Assembly (NCBI GenBank): GCA_008360955.1 | Contig: LUCM01011127.1 | Coordinates: 70,462-134,461, forward strand | DNA from: Fasciolopsis buskii | Lineage: Eukaryota > Platyhelminthes > Trematoda > Plagiorchiida > Fasciolidae | Direction: 5' to 3' | DNA: 64,000 nucleotides | Shown here: positions 13,363 to 26,300 of the stretch, in pieces | How positions within the stretch are numbered: position 1 is the stretch's first letter | Layout: each line of letters begins with the position of its first letter | Notes under the pieces: model-generated | The model's input: only the letters and a program-made list of their open reading frames with translations | Databases searched by the model: none | Told to the model about the DNA's origin: nothing | Position numbers and translations under genes: made by a program

Positions 13363-15350
13363 AAGAAAAAGATTGATTTTCAACAAGCGAAAAATTTTCT
13401 CGAATGAACATGGCTTAACGGAAAGCCTAGTTGGACCGGACGAGATAGATCGGTGGCATCAAAGTTGAAATAAACCTCGGCTGGAATTGAATATACACCA
13501 CGCCTCCTTGTGAAAAAACGATACAACAGTTATGTTCATGTCTAACTTACGTTCATTTGTTGAAATCTAATCTCACCTTTATTGTTCACTGCTATCACGG
13601 ACTGCGGAATCAGATAAAATCTTCATGATCTCAGAGTCGAAGATCTAAATCTCATCTTCACCATTGGTGATGTCGTTGACACTGTTCAAAGGATGATTAA
13701 ATTCGCTACTAATTACCGGTAAAATATTCCAGCAAACCCAAACACAGTCAGAGTTGAGGCAGTTAAAGAAAAGATGAGTGAATACGGGTGGGATTATATC
13801 ATAGAACGATGCAATGATTACGTTACTCAAACAGATTGAATGAAGGTTAGTCAAACAAGATCTGACAATTATACATTCATGGACACAAGCTGTTTTGTGG
13901 GCGGGATATTTTGTAGAAATATCACAATGGGATGATCATTTGGTTATCACGATTAATCTTTACCAAGACAGTTTTCAATCGAATAACTGAGTTGAATACA
14001 GATCTGATACCACTTCACATTGTCGCACACACACGCACACAAACGCACACGGTATCTTGTGTGACTCCTACTGGGTGAGCTGGCTGGGACAAAGATTTGT
14101 GGCAATGTTCTGCCGGGTAGTTGACAGTCCGACCACGAAACCCCACACGTGATGGTAGTCTGTTCTGTTTCAAAATAACGACTGTCAGCGATCTACCGGT
14201 GTTTGTGAAGATATCATGCGAACTTGCAGGACAGGCTAATTGAGTAAGTCCTAATTAGTTGAAGGAGTAATCAACAACAACATAACTATGTTAAAAGCTT
14301 GATTGTTTATGTCCCGTGTTTATTCGTGTATATGTCTTCAGCAGGTGAATACCCAAACGAACATATGTGTGAACGTTTCAAAATGTTCAACATGACCGTG
14401 TGGCATTTCAGTGGACCGAAATCTAGTGTGTCCGGTTAACGTGATGTTTTAACCCACAACACTAAACCTAATGGCAGTGCTTATCATACAACAAAATGGA
14501 CTGCGGCATATGTACCGCATAGGACCACAAAGATTAACCACAGTGTATCTTATGCAGCCCTAACTGTAGCTAGCACAATCTGTGTAGTGCAGAAAAAGTG
14601 ACAACGATGCACCCTGATTCACTTTTGACAAACAAAGATCAACTTTCCGTCGAAATTATCAGCCGGTCAGCAGGCGAGAATGTAGACCGATCAGTGAAAT
14701 GATTACAATTTTATATAAGAAAGAACTTCAAAACGTGCAGATGAAAAGTGCAGTTAAAACAGGCGCAGTTACATAGAATCCGAATCTACCACGTACCAAG
14801 GTTCATCCGATGAGTTTCGTAAATGAGATTTGATAAGTATACAGGGTTATTCATACTGTTGGTGCAGAACGCCAAAGGTCACTGCAAGTGTCCTTTATCC
14901 ATGTGATCACTGAGTTACAACCAGTAGAGTTCCAACAAGCTTGACGATGTCCGGTCTCGGAGGCACATCTGTCGTTAAAAAATAAAACATTCCACACGAA
15001 TATACTAGGTGACTATCAGGTGTTTTAAATTTGTCAGTCAGAAACATGAACTTCGTCTGATATCTATCTCTCTCTCTCTCTCCCGTCATTGATGGAGGCG
15101 GAATGATAGAGTAAATATGTAATCCTTAATACAATAAAAGTGATAAAACTGGTTTACCAATTACGGAGATTTGCCGCGTCAAAATCCCGCAGTGCATTTA
15201 CCCTTAGCTAGCGGGACAACAGCAGGCAAGTCTCGGTAGCTTTCATCAAATAACACACCATGTGATATCATCGTTCAACTCACCATTAAGAAACTATGGA
15301 AGCGCTGTACAGCTGTTTCATCCTCGTTAGGAATTATCAGCAGTGCATAT
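13363..15350. other. unassigned stretch
   Basis: No conserved frame. It contains a short CA-rich tract (about 14028-14052) and otherwise featureless AT-rich sequence. Confidence 0.3.
15067..15082. repeat. (TC)n microsatellite
   Basis: Eight uninterrupted TC units, visible directly. Confidence 0.9.
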
Positions 15351-15356
15351 CCACCG

Positions 15357-15432
15357 CGCCCGAACTGGGATGCGAACCCGGGACGAACGATTCTGAGTCG
15401 AACGTTTTAGCCATTAAGCTACCGAGCAGGCA
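15357..15432 (-). other. tRNA-like segment (decayed tRNA or head of a SINE)
   Basis: On the minus strand a D-arm-like TAGCTTAATGGCTA is followed about 30 bases later by a good RNA polymerase III B box, GGGTTCGCATCC, with a plausible T-arm around it. The presumed anticodon arm carries CGACTCAGAATCG. The two ends do not form a convincing 7-bp acceptor stem, so I do not call a functional tRNA. A tRNA-derived repeat or pseudogene is more likely. Confidence 0.5.
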
Positions 15433-17460
15433 CCCAGCGGCTTGTTGAACTTCACCACATGATGACGTTCCACCTATCCGTCACTGTACGGCTACTGGCA
15501 GACAGCGTACAGCAATCGACCCCTACCAATAGGTGACTTCTCTTTAGGTAGCCTAAGCACGACGAAGGGTTTGGATATGACCTACAAAGCTTAGCTACTT
15601 GGCATGTGTCAGTAATAGGAGATAGAATGTTTTCATCAAATAATTCGCCGTAGTTTATTTGACACAACATTAAGTTCACTTGCTCTCCACGTAGGATAAA
15701 CCGTTTCTTGAGTTTTCATCCAACTTCTCGAGAAGCTCAGGGATAGCGTGCTTATCAAGTGAAGAAAATTAAAAGAAAGGTAGCAATTACGATGATATTT
15801 TTTCATGTCCTCTCGTGAAGTAATTTCTCATATGGTCTAGGTTTGACTGAAGTATTATTACGTTCAAGATAGTGCTTACAACTTCCCGTTGGAGGTGACG
15901 TGATGATTGGTCTGAAAGGGGTGCTGGTTGTTCTCATTTCACCCGAATTTTGAACTGCTGTAGATGTCGCTAGATGGACTTGGTAGGGCGTTAACAGTAG
16001 GATAAAATTGTTTGACGCTTTCCGCGGTGATGTTTGTGTTACCGTCCCGTTCTTTTGCTATTGACGACTCCATGACGTGATGATGCAAAGTTACATAATG
16101 ATGTTCACTTCGTGTGTTTACTGTTAATGTTTACAATCGAAGAAGTCGTTCGTCTCATCTTCAGGCGTTGCCTATGTCAAAGCGAGGTCTAATGCTATGA
16201 TATGTGATATAATCGTGACCAACTTGAATTGACAGTACCTTGATCGACTCTGACAGCAGTCCATTTTCTCGGTGAAACCCCTTCACCGGAGGAAATGTTT
16301 CGATTTTGTTTACCAAACGTGCGACTTGGCTCCAGCCACTCTTCTCGGTCAGCCTTTCAGCCATGGGAACAAAATTTGTCTTCCTTTACTAGCATCTGTG
16401 TGCTCCAGTATTCGTCAGATGGTAGGTCAGAGGTTTAAACGAGACGTATGCGTGCGCAGCGGTTTCTTCGTCGAACTCAGCTGAGTTGTGTTTGACATAT
16501 TTATTTCCGTCTCCCCAAATGGTGAGAATATGCGCCGTCAACGCTCACAAGAAAAGTGTGCGTTTTATCGAATCCGAACCAAGGCTGGTTCAAAGTACGA
16601 ACATTTTTGTTTTGATTTGTCCAAAATGAACGACCACGGAAAAGAATTTTAGGCCGATCAACATTTGAAAAATTTCACTTCCTGAATGCCATCTTTCAAA
16701 GTTGATTTCAGAAAATGAGGTTTTCTTCCAATGACTTATTTAGTTCAATTCGGTGCAGGCATGTTTTATTCTGACATCGAGTATCACGAGAGAATTAGGC
16801 AGACATCATTGTCCATTGTTAGCGCAATACAAATTTGCAATCCATCTTATCGGAACGGCAGAATAATACACATCTATTTAGTTTCAACAAGAAATGCTTG
16901 CTTAATTTAGTGGACTGAATGGGATCATTAAACATTTAATTAAATCCTCAAAGCGAGAGAAATATATCTTGATATCCTGTTGGATGGACGTAATCAGACC
17001 TCTCTTGATTCTACCAACTAGAACCATGGTATCTGATTTCCCTCGAATATTACTGAACTGTCTAATAGGTTTAACCTATTAGTTTGCGAAGCAGAAATTC
17101 ACAACGCACTACATAGACTTAATAATCCTGACGCCATGTGCTCGTTTCTTCTCTATCTGGAATAACCAAGACTCAAGGAAACCCAGCGAACATGTCTAGT
17201 GCGTCGTGTCATCTTACACCAGTTGGCTGGATAAATATGAGAATGAACATCCATGCTTATTCAAAGTTTATGGATGCAGAGAAACTGACCTAGAGAGTTG
17301 GATGTTGTGCTGATGGGCACACCTGGGTCGCGGTAAAAAACGGCATGTATGTCTTCATTGGTAACTGTGTACCTAAATGCGTTGACCAATCACTGATTAG
17401 TTGCATTTGCAATCAATGAAGACGGAGATCACATGCTACTGAGTAAACCCGTCCACAAAT
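15433..17460. other. unassigned stretch
   Basis: Only short frames (for example minus 16161-16364 and 15452-15679) with no recognisable motif. AT-rich intergenic DNA. Confidence 0.3.
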
Positions 17461-17465
17461 CTTCT

Positions 17466-17645
17466 ATCTTTTATTTTTTACTTTCTTTATTAATGAAATA
17501 ACAACGCACATCATTTTTTAAGGAAGGGACCCGCGGCCAACAAAGGGCTGTCAAGTGAGGAATCTGGCCGACGGTGGGAGGATTCGAACCCGCTGCCTTC
17601 ACGTCCAAACGCCATGACCTTATCCGCTTGGTCACCGCCGGTCAA
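17466..17645 (-). mobile_element. tRNA-derived SINE, copy 1
   Basis: The minus strand starts GACCGGCGGTGACCAAGCGG (A-box-like). About 40 bases later comes a perfect B box, GGGTTCGAATCC, then a body with GACAGCCCTTTGTTGGCC. It ends in TTTCATTAATAAAG and an A-rich tail near 17470. The same modules in the same order occur at 28689-28858, 29993-30171, 31312-31490 and 49535-49702. Such elements have no protein of their own and are mobilised by a LINE partner, possibly one of the RTE-like families here. Confidence 0.85.
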
Positions 17646-17649
17646 CTAG

Positions 17650-20600
17650 CCTCCGTATTACTGCCCATACTTACCACTACCCCCAACAAACCCAGTGCAC
17701 ATAATTTACGGGGAAATTGGTAATCATGTCTACACTATGATTTTCGTATGATGAGATAGCAAGATGATCCATCAGGACGGAAATCGTATCCGTTAAGTGG
17801 GGAGTAAACTACCGAGGGAGCCGTTACTTCCAGCTGACGAAGGTACGCACATTTTGTTGTGAACATTTGCGTCAACTGTAACAACTCGCATGTGATTTCC
17901 TCAATGTTGCAAATGAACAAGCTAGGCATTTCAAATGATTGGTTTTATCTGGAATTCTGTCGTGTCACAGATGTTGATGAACGGAAAGTCGTTCTTTTGT
18001 AACTCGCCCAACTCGTCAGTGGTGCGCGAAAGGGATTGTCGCATATTCGCCAGTTGCTTTCGTCCAGATTAGATGGCAACGAAAAATGTTTAACTTACCT
18101 GAAAGATCACTCGCCCCAGAATTATTCATGGGCGAATTACTAACGAACCAAAGCGATGCAAACCGTCAACGTGTAAGTGAATTCGTACCGTTGATGTGTT
18201 TCTCAATGTCCAGTCCCTGGACAGCTGGTCCATCATAGTTCGACAACCCATGTGGGGTTATTGAATTGGCTTCACCTTCCTCAAGTTTGTTCGTCTGGCA
18301 GTGCGGAGCAGTTCTCAAAGGTCAGTTGGCAAGACCGAGTACCTTCCCCTGACCGAAAGCATCAAGATCCATGATCCCGGGGACGTTGTGTCCCGTAAGT
18401 CAAGAGTGCAAGGCTCTTAAATACCACTATTATAGGTTGAAAATTAATTTCATATGATTGTTAACTACCTTACCCGGTGCTATTGATGTCGACACACTGC
18501 CGGCCACGATCAAAGGGGACATCGGTTTGGGGCAAGTTTGAAGCGCTGGCAACGGTTCAGTTCTGCGCATACCTTGTCAAACCCAGGAACAGTTCATTCC
18601 TTTCTATCCATCTCTGGCACCAACAAAGCCTGGTGCTTCTTCTCGCCCCGTGAAATAAGAAGCAAAAGCAACGTCTGAGTGTTGGTAAGCCGAGGAACGG
18701 CCGCGAACCGGAAGGGTAGATGGCCTATTTATTGCTTTGCCGAATGAGCTTTTCGACTGGTCCAAGTAACACTGCATTCGCACTGACCCATGTGCCCACA
18801 AGAGCATATGTGGGCCTCGTTCTGTGCAAAATTGACATTTAGACCATGGCGCTACATGCCCCAAGAATTTTAGTCTCCAGCTTACGACACAGTTCCACTA
18901 CGTCCGGGAAGATAGGCACGCGTAATCACACAGTAAGCCTTACGCTCTAGGTCATGGGGTTGGCGTCGTGCTAGCACACAAAAGCACGTCCCGATGATGA
19001 CTCATGAAATTACTGTGGTTGCATCCTTCATTTGTTACACCTATAGAGAGGGGCCCCGTAGTGCATTTTGGCGCCCTTTAGAAGTTAGGCTTTGTGTAAC
19101 TGGGGTTTTAGTTCCGATGGCCTTGAAAGTGTGTATTCACGACACGATTTGAGGCGTAGTGACTGTGACGTTCCGTCAAGCTTGATCAAATTTAACTCCC
19201 ATAATGATGGCGAAGTATGTTGAGCAGATGGGTAGAATATCACGGAACTACGTTCGACATGCCTGTTGTTCACCCGGTGGTTACTGCAGGAATCGCGGGC
19301 TCACTCAATTGCCGTAAGATTAACTATGCTCCGAAAAGCTGCATACCTTTGATCTGCCCAACGGATGGTATCCCTTAGAAGGCTTGCCTGTGTGTGGTTT
19401 TCGTGTGCTAAGTCGAATTGTACTATCACACATTCAGTCCGTTTTAGTGAAGCAATGATTGCATTTTTGTGATGTTCTGACAATAAATCTGCTTTGTTTT
19501 GAATGCCTCACCGCCGAAGGTGCGTTTAAGTTTTTCTGGAGTCGTATTTAGCCTAGAATATTTCACCGGTGGTTCATAGTGGATTTCATTAGTTCTCGAT
19601 TTCGGACAAAATTTTGATAGTAAACGTGAAGTTAGGACCGTTTTTGTTCATGTCTAACAACAGAGATAGCGCTATACGGTGGAATGAACTATACGAGGAG
19701 TTCACACGTTCCTATGTTGAACACTTGAAGCGATAGAAGGAGTCGGTGTGAGCTTCCAGCAAATAATGTCAGCCAGAAATCTCTTAGAGACTGCACTCTT
19801 TGGGTGACAAACACCAAGATTATGATTTTGCATTTATAAATAATCTACATAAAGGAGTGTGCATTGCTAGAAATACGGTACAAGTGATCCACTCGCCCCC
19901 GGTGTTGGTACCCAGGATATTGGTGGGATCGACATCGGAAATTTAGGTTTCCGAGTTTCTCATTATCGCGGGAATCAATCAACCGCGCCTTATTTGGCCG
20001 CGATGACACGTGAAGAGTTCGCTGGACGTGTGAGCCCCGCCCCACGCCTTCCCATACCTGCACCAATCAATCTGCGCAAATGTTTCTTGTTCTCGGAGAA
20101 AAGCACTACGTATTTTTGGCAGTCGAAGAGACCACTATGCGACGCGTGCTGTGAAAAATGAGTTTTGGTGTATCATAATAGGCAAAAAAGGAAGTGGGAG
20201 AAACCATTGGTTCGCTAATCCTTTCAGCCTCAACGTAGATACTATGGAAGTGACTATAGACCAAAGAGTCAGCTGAATCCTGAGTTTGCGCGATCAGCCT
20301 GTCTGAATCACGTGTTGTAGCGGCGTACGACATCGAGGTCGTTCGCATCTGCGACCGGTCAATCAAGCCCGGGATGAGAAACTACTGAGAACAACATACA
20401 TCCCATGACAATCATGACTCCAAGAGTGACCTGATAACGCTGTCCCCCTCGAATCGATGCATATATAAATGAGTGAAAAATGAACTTGATTGAAGTTATC
20501 AAATGTTGCCGTCCTCTCGCTGGTTTCAGTTATGTAATCCAAATTTGGAACCGTTACAACTAGCATTGGTGTCCCGAAGAATAATATAATCGACCACAGT

Positions 20601-21620
20601 ATACCCAACTACAGTCTTGATTTGCAACTTATTTCAAGGTTTTTTGCAGTTAAAAGCTATCTGTGTTATCGGATAGGAGAACGTAACTGGAAGGAATACC
20701 AGCAAACAATCAGTGTTTCATTTAATAGGCGAATACGAAAACCCACCCATGTCAAACGGAACACAAAGTGTTCATTCGGCTTACACTGAGAAGAATGGGG
20801 TAGGATGGATTCACAAGCTGACTTATATCAAATAACTAGTGGTGAATAACGTTTGGATAAAACTGACATGTCAAGTATGTCAGTTTGTCCACAGAAGGTC
20901 ACAGCTCTTTCAGACTTCTTATTGACTGCTTCTGAACTCAAGGAATGGTGTGATTCTAACGAATCACGGTGAATTCAAAAACAGTTAGACAGTTGTACTT
21001 AACCCAGTTAGAATTCAAACTGGTGATTATAAGCAGCAGCCCAATCGACTCCCAAGCATCTACGGGATGATTAATTTGGATTAGATGACCGATAATTGCC
21101 GTCATGTTCCTCGTTGTGATTCAACGAGCGCGTGTGACAACATAGCAATCGCGGAGTAGCGATCAATCGACGTGTGTGAAATAACGGTAAGTAGTATCGT
21201 CTAGATGTGGATAATCTCCAAGTCAATGCTATTGCTTTCCATGTACCGCGGGACTAGCATCCAGAGTAACCTGCACCATTTGTGCAAGGGTACGACCAGA
21301 ATCACAGCAATGTAAGATAAATGAGGCTCAAGTATACCATGGTAATATCACGATACCCAACAGAGTCTGGGGTGAAATGAAGCCTAAAACAAGTAAGGGC
21401 AGGGTTTGTGGCTTACTTAGTAGAGATAAAAAAGAAATCCAGGGAGAATTTAGCAGGTGGTGCAATCAAAGTAGTTGTCATGCTGGTCGGATCGTGGGTT
21501 CCAAGTTTCGGGTCCGAAATCTCAACTGTCTTTACCCTGTTTTGTTTAAACACTTACGCTACCACGTTTGTCATTTCATTGCCCTTAACCCTTACTGATT
21601 AACTACCACACGATGCATGT
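17650..21620. other. intergenic stretch with unrecognised minus-strand frames
   Basis: Minus-strand frames at 20608-20363 and 20366-20106 are adjacent and unusually free of low-complexity sequence. The first opens with a hydrophobic, signal-peptide-like MGILWSIILFFGTPMLVV. Another frame just upstream of 20366 also gives a membrane-helix-like stretch (VTLGVMIVMGCMLFSVVS) leading straight into the second frame. I recognise no family. Other minus frames at 18604-18864 and 19845-20066 have no motif. It could be an exon of an unannotated gene or old retroelement DNA. Confidence 0.25.
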
Positions 21621-21944
21621 CTCTTGTTAAACTCTTTCGAATATTATCCCCAGTAGGGCAGACGCCCTTTATTTAACAACTATTTGAGCTACTCCAAACC
21701 ACAGAGATCACGACTCTTTGTCCGCCTTGGTTGTTTTAAATTCACAATACGTTACCAACCTAGATCGGGTCGCATTGTTGTGACTGACCATCATGTAAGC
21801 GCAGATTTCGTGACATTCATGCTTCCACTAGAGAGTGATGCCGTGTTGTACTGGAATGTAACGTCAAGTTTAGAGCTGCTACCACCTTATGCTGGTAATT
21901 GAGTCACGCATATGACAAGCCTGCAGCTTCACGAGTTCGATCCT
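21621..21944 (+). repeat. 324-bp dispersed repeat, copy 1
   Basis: This segment aligns without any gap to 27067-27390 at a constant offset of 5446 bases. By eye the two differ at only six positions, all transitions. Both copies carry the same 72-codon frame (MSYSKPQRSRLF...PPYAG), with two amino-acid differences. The frame has no recognised homology. Similarity stops abruptly at both ends and no target-site duplication is obvious. Confidence 0.9.
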
Positions 21945-23128
21945 TAGGGAATTGTTTAGGAACATTAAACCTATGCACACAGTCAATTACCTGATGAGAC
22001 TACTGACGTGTCCGAGAAACACCTATCAGCTGACATTTTTCGCCAAGACGTCCAGCACCAGGTTTCGACATTTGTTATAACATTTTTGTCCATTGAGGCT
22101 CGGTCAAATATACCAACCATGTTCCTTTTGTATAATTGCAGATGTTCATCTTAATGATTGCCATAACTCAGTTAATGTTGATCGTTAATCCCCCCATTTC
22201 TGCCGTCACCGAACTCGCACAGAAACTTACTTATACTTCTTTTGGTTCTACTATTTCAGAGTACTGCATAAAAACACACGGTTCTACAAATGCTATCATC
22301 AAATGCTTTGAAACCTACCATCAAATTACCTCACCAACGGTTGATTTTCTCCACGATACTTTAGTCCGTTCTGGTAGGAAGACCGTTTGTGCTACATGCC
22401 GTTAGTCTGGTCCTGATCGATGATCTAGGGAATGGAATACTGTTCGTTATTTTTACGCTCGATCCGGACGCGTACGGAGATTACATCTGCTCTCATCTTC
22501 ATTAAGTCACGTGAGGTTCGGACGCATGTGTGCGCAAACGACGTGTTATGTTGTGCATTTATGACTAATGAAGTTTCTTATAACAAAAATACATGTTTGG
22601 AACAACAGGGCCTTACGTGCATTATTCCAGCGCAAAAAAATAGGATCATGGGGACTTTTCAATCACTAATATGTGTTGTCTGCGAGAGCAATTTGTCAAG
22701 GTTATGCATTGAGTAAAATCCTTAAACAGAACAGCTCTGGCGAAGTACATATCAGAATCGATTGACCAATGAACACTTAAGAAACTCGCATTGTTAGCTT
22801 ACTTGTGCACTTAGGAACATTTTTCTAATTCAGCAATTGTGCGTAATATCACCTGGCGTTTAATGACTGGCGTGTTTGACTGGTGACCTACGGGGTGATG
22901 CAGATCCGTTACGATCTCGCCTCAGTGTGTGATGCCATGAAAAGGGACTGGTGACAAACGTAACCGACCGAAGTGCGACGCACAAACAGCATGAGAGAAA
23001 AATTGCTGGAAGAATCTATTTCCTCTCAAACAGCATAACTTTCAGCTAGTTGGTACATTGATTTTTCTATTGATCAGTTGCTTTTTGGAATGAATCATCG
23101 AAAACTAACAATCCACTTCGAACTGTTT
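21945..23128. other. unassigned stretch, partly beyond the LANCL 3' end
   Basis: Plus-strand frames at 22136-22405 and 22432-22716 have no recognised motif. An acceptor-like TTGTATAATTGCAG precedes the first, but I find no partner exon. The right-hand part is 3' flank of LANCL. Confidence 0.3.
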
Positions 23129-23134
23129 TTTATT
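23129..23134 (-). terminator. candidate poly(A) signal of LANCL
   Basis: AATAAA on the minus strand, about 160 bases downstream of the LANCL stop codon, at a reasonable distance for a short 3' UTR. It is the first canonical hexamer I see after the stop. Confidence 0.5.
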
Positions 23135-23292
23135 TCAGTTGACATTTCCTGAAATCCAGAAATGGTACCAGAGGATTTCTGTACTAATTAGAACAAATTA
23201 CTTAACATTTTTGGCAGCAATGAATAGTTCGAAGACGATAGTGGAACGGCAAGAAATGAAATATTGATAGAGTTGATCCCGAGTGTCGAACT

Positions 23293-23372
23293 TCACGGAC
23301 CGCTTAAGAGTGGGAATTGTGCTTTCATTGGATCGAACATGTCCACAAGAAAGTACAGAGTTCCTGCCATGC
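23293..23372 (-). CDS. LANCL: LANCL exon 8 (residues 415-440 and stop)
   Basis: Acceptor TTTCCAG; GC completes Gly415, followed by MAGTLYFLVDMFDPMKAQFP, five more residues and TGA. The pattern matches the MAGTIYFLADLL...FP C-terminus of animal LANCL proteins. A 5.6-kb intron (23373-28963) separates it from exon 7. Confidence 0.93.
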
Positions 23373-26300
23373 CTGGAAAGGAAATGTGCGTTGAAAAGTT
23401 ATACGATCAGCAAATACAAATCTAGGGCGCAGTGTTGAAAACAGCAATTTGTGATTTTATAAGTGACAAGTTCTTCCGACCGACTTAAGAAACTTTTGAC
23501 GAGACATCAGATTTTTTGATGGTTCCATGTTGCATACGACCAACGATGATCCGGGAGAAAACGGAGGAATTATTTCCATTCATGAAGATGAGCAACTTGT
23601 TCCGTACATGCATAACACCTACAAAGGACTGAAAATAATCCACTAAGCTTCTGGGCTACTAAATGACTACTACGCGTGAGCAAAACCTGTCAACCAATAT
23701 AGTCGTTTTTTGTTCCACAAACTATTCTTTAACTCTAAGATGACGTCTTCAATCTGAATTCGACTATGTGCTGACCGTTTTGTAAAACTCTCTAAACGAG
23801 AATGCATAGCACGAACATAATTTGTCTCAAATGGCACCTGGAATATGAATTGTCCGATATTCATGCAACATGGAATGGAAAGTACACTAATGCATTGCAT
23901 ATCCAAAAGTTGACGCCACCAGATGGAATCGCATTGAGGAATTTTCGTTTGTCGGGAAGACGCACTGCCCGGGAATCTCGAAAGCAAATCAAGTACAAAG
24001 ACACTGAGCATGTGACGAGCGTGCGAGCAATCGTCGGTTCGATTCCTACTCGTGGAACAGAAGTTGTAAAAGTCAGAGGGATTACAATGAAAAACATTAA
24101 TTTTTTGTTACGAGTATGGGCAACATCGTCGATCTAGTGTTACGGACAATCTGGATCATTAAAAAGTACAACTACGATTCCACAACCGCCTTCCCAGACT
24201 ACAAAGATGCTCTAATTTTGTCGACAATTCCCTCTGTGGCACTCATCAATTGTGCAACCCTTTGATCAGCAGATACTAAGAACGTTGCAGGTTTGGGGGA
24301 AGCTTTTTTATCAAATCTTTCAGCATGTTTCGGAGACCTTAATTCGTGTTGGAAACTGAAGTGAAACTCTCTAACCAAGTGAGAAAGTTGATCCAGTTTA
24401 TGGAAACGAGGCCCTGCTTTAGGACACTTGAATGCAGAAAATTCCTGATTACGGCATGGACTCTGCATCATCCAAATGCAAAATACACCCCTGGTCTATA
24501 AAGCTTCTCGTCATATGCAAACTTATAACCAGTTACGTGAAGCTTATTTTTACACTTCACAATCAATTCGGACCGTGTAAATTTGCCCGGCGAATGCAGC
24601 TAACAGATTTGGAATGCTTTACCTGAACGAGGTAAGTGTACAAATGCCATGTCCGACGATCTCTAAAAGCGGGAATCACAGTGGTTAGGTCACGGTGACA
24701 TGTCATCCGTGTTGACACATCACAATCAGCCCAAAGGCCAGAAGAGTACTGAATGCGATGTGAATGAAGTTGGGCAATGAGCCTAAAAACTATCTTAATT
24801 AAGACCAGGCGTCAAAATTTCAGACAACTTGATTACGACCGGAGCAGAGATTGACTACAAGTACGAAAATCAAGGGATCACACGAGGCGGCTTCGATACA
24901 GCCGTACTAATCTATTCCCTTGTTACTAATTGTTCATATGTGAAATTGAATCCTGCATGTTGTACCATATGTTGAATGAGTGCGAGTTCGGTTTTCAATT
25001 TTCGTAACAATGAACCTTACACCACTCTGTCCTGATTTTGGTAACTACGTCACAGCACCGTCAACCAAGAAGAGAAAAAGAGGACGGGAAATGATGCTGA
25101 AGTGCGGCTATTGAATGAACAACAAAGAGAATCTTGTCTCAATGATGCGGTGCATCGGTTTAACGTAGTCAGTCCACCGGAACAGTAAAAGAGCGGAATA
25201 TTCACCATCGATATCGGTGTTCGATAAAGAAAGCAAATATTCTCCGGCAGAATAGGTGACTGCATTGTCCAAGAAGAAAATTGCACTTCTTACGAATAGC
25301 ACGGTCTGGAACTTAGAAAGTTTCGTGTTGAATTTGTAAGAAGCGGGTAAAACGTTTCAGACAATTAACGTTCATTCGTTTGGTCAATCCAACAAGTACC
25401 GATAAAGTTCAAGCGCTTGGCGCACATTTCTATCCTTTGAGATGAGCGTGGCTGGATTGTTTACAGGACTAAATCACGGTGATTTTCACTTCAAAAGGTA
25501 CTTATTTCTCGCACCCGTGATATATTCCAAACTCTCAAAGTAGATCCTCATGTCAAGTTAACTGGGTCGGACTTGGTGTATAGTCGAGAAGAGTGGACAA
25601 ATGACCGGTAAGCAGCATTTGTATGCAAACATATACAAGCAACAGCATCATGTCGGTGATGGCAAGCTGCAAAGACTAGTATCAGAAGCAGGCTGCGTTG
25701 CATTAAGAAGATTCGATTCTATTCGTCGGCTACGATGGCTGGTCCGCGTCCTGCGGATGCCTGACCGATGTTTGACACATGATCTGCCATTCGGGATCAC
25801 TGGACCATACCTGAAACGCGTGTGACAAGCACCTGATGATGTTGAGTAAGAGTTTAAGGAAGTTAACTTTAGTCGGTTCCCCGTGGAGTTACGTCAGTTG
25901 TCTGCTTGGGGTAAAAGTGACGTAGCAAACAACCGATTTCAGCCCAAAAAAAGAACGTTAGCGGTATGGATGACATACGGAACGCTCTGATCGTTCACCG
26001 ACCTTCATCTTTCACATATGAAGAACGATGGAAGAATTCAGTGCGGATAAAAGCCTCTACTACGTTTCATTCCTTATCTTCTTAGAGTTTCTCCATACTA
26101 TCATGGCTCTAGTTGGAATGCGTAAAAGGGAAGAGATCTGTTCAAAATCTAAGTTGTATCTCGGGCACGTTTCCGTTCATCTTCTGATGTTGCATGAGAA
26201 CTTTGGTGAATCTTTACGGAACACTCAAGAAATTACTCGTAGTCACTACTTATTTGTTTATGTCGTGGGTATCATCCAAGGAGATTAACTTAATGGACGC

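Noticed and set aside
15357..15432. Functional tRNA gene
   Set aside because: The D-arm and T-arm are plausible, but the acceptor stem does not pair, so it was kept only as a tRNA-like segment.
24010..24065. tRNA-like string with GGTTCGATTCC
   Set aside because: Only a B-box-like sequence is present; no A box, cloverleaf or SINE body could be placed around it.
24199..24471. A 90-codon minus frame with ordinary composition as an additional LANCL exon
   Set aside because: LANCL is complete without it, it matches no LANCL segment, and it would break the exon 7 to exon 8 junction, which splits one Gly codon exactly.
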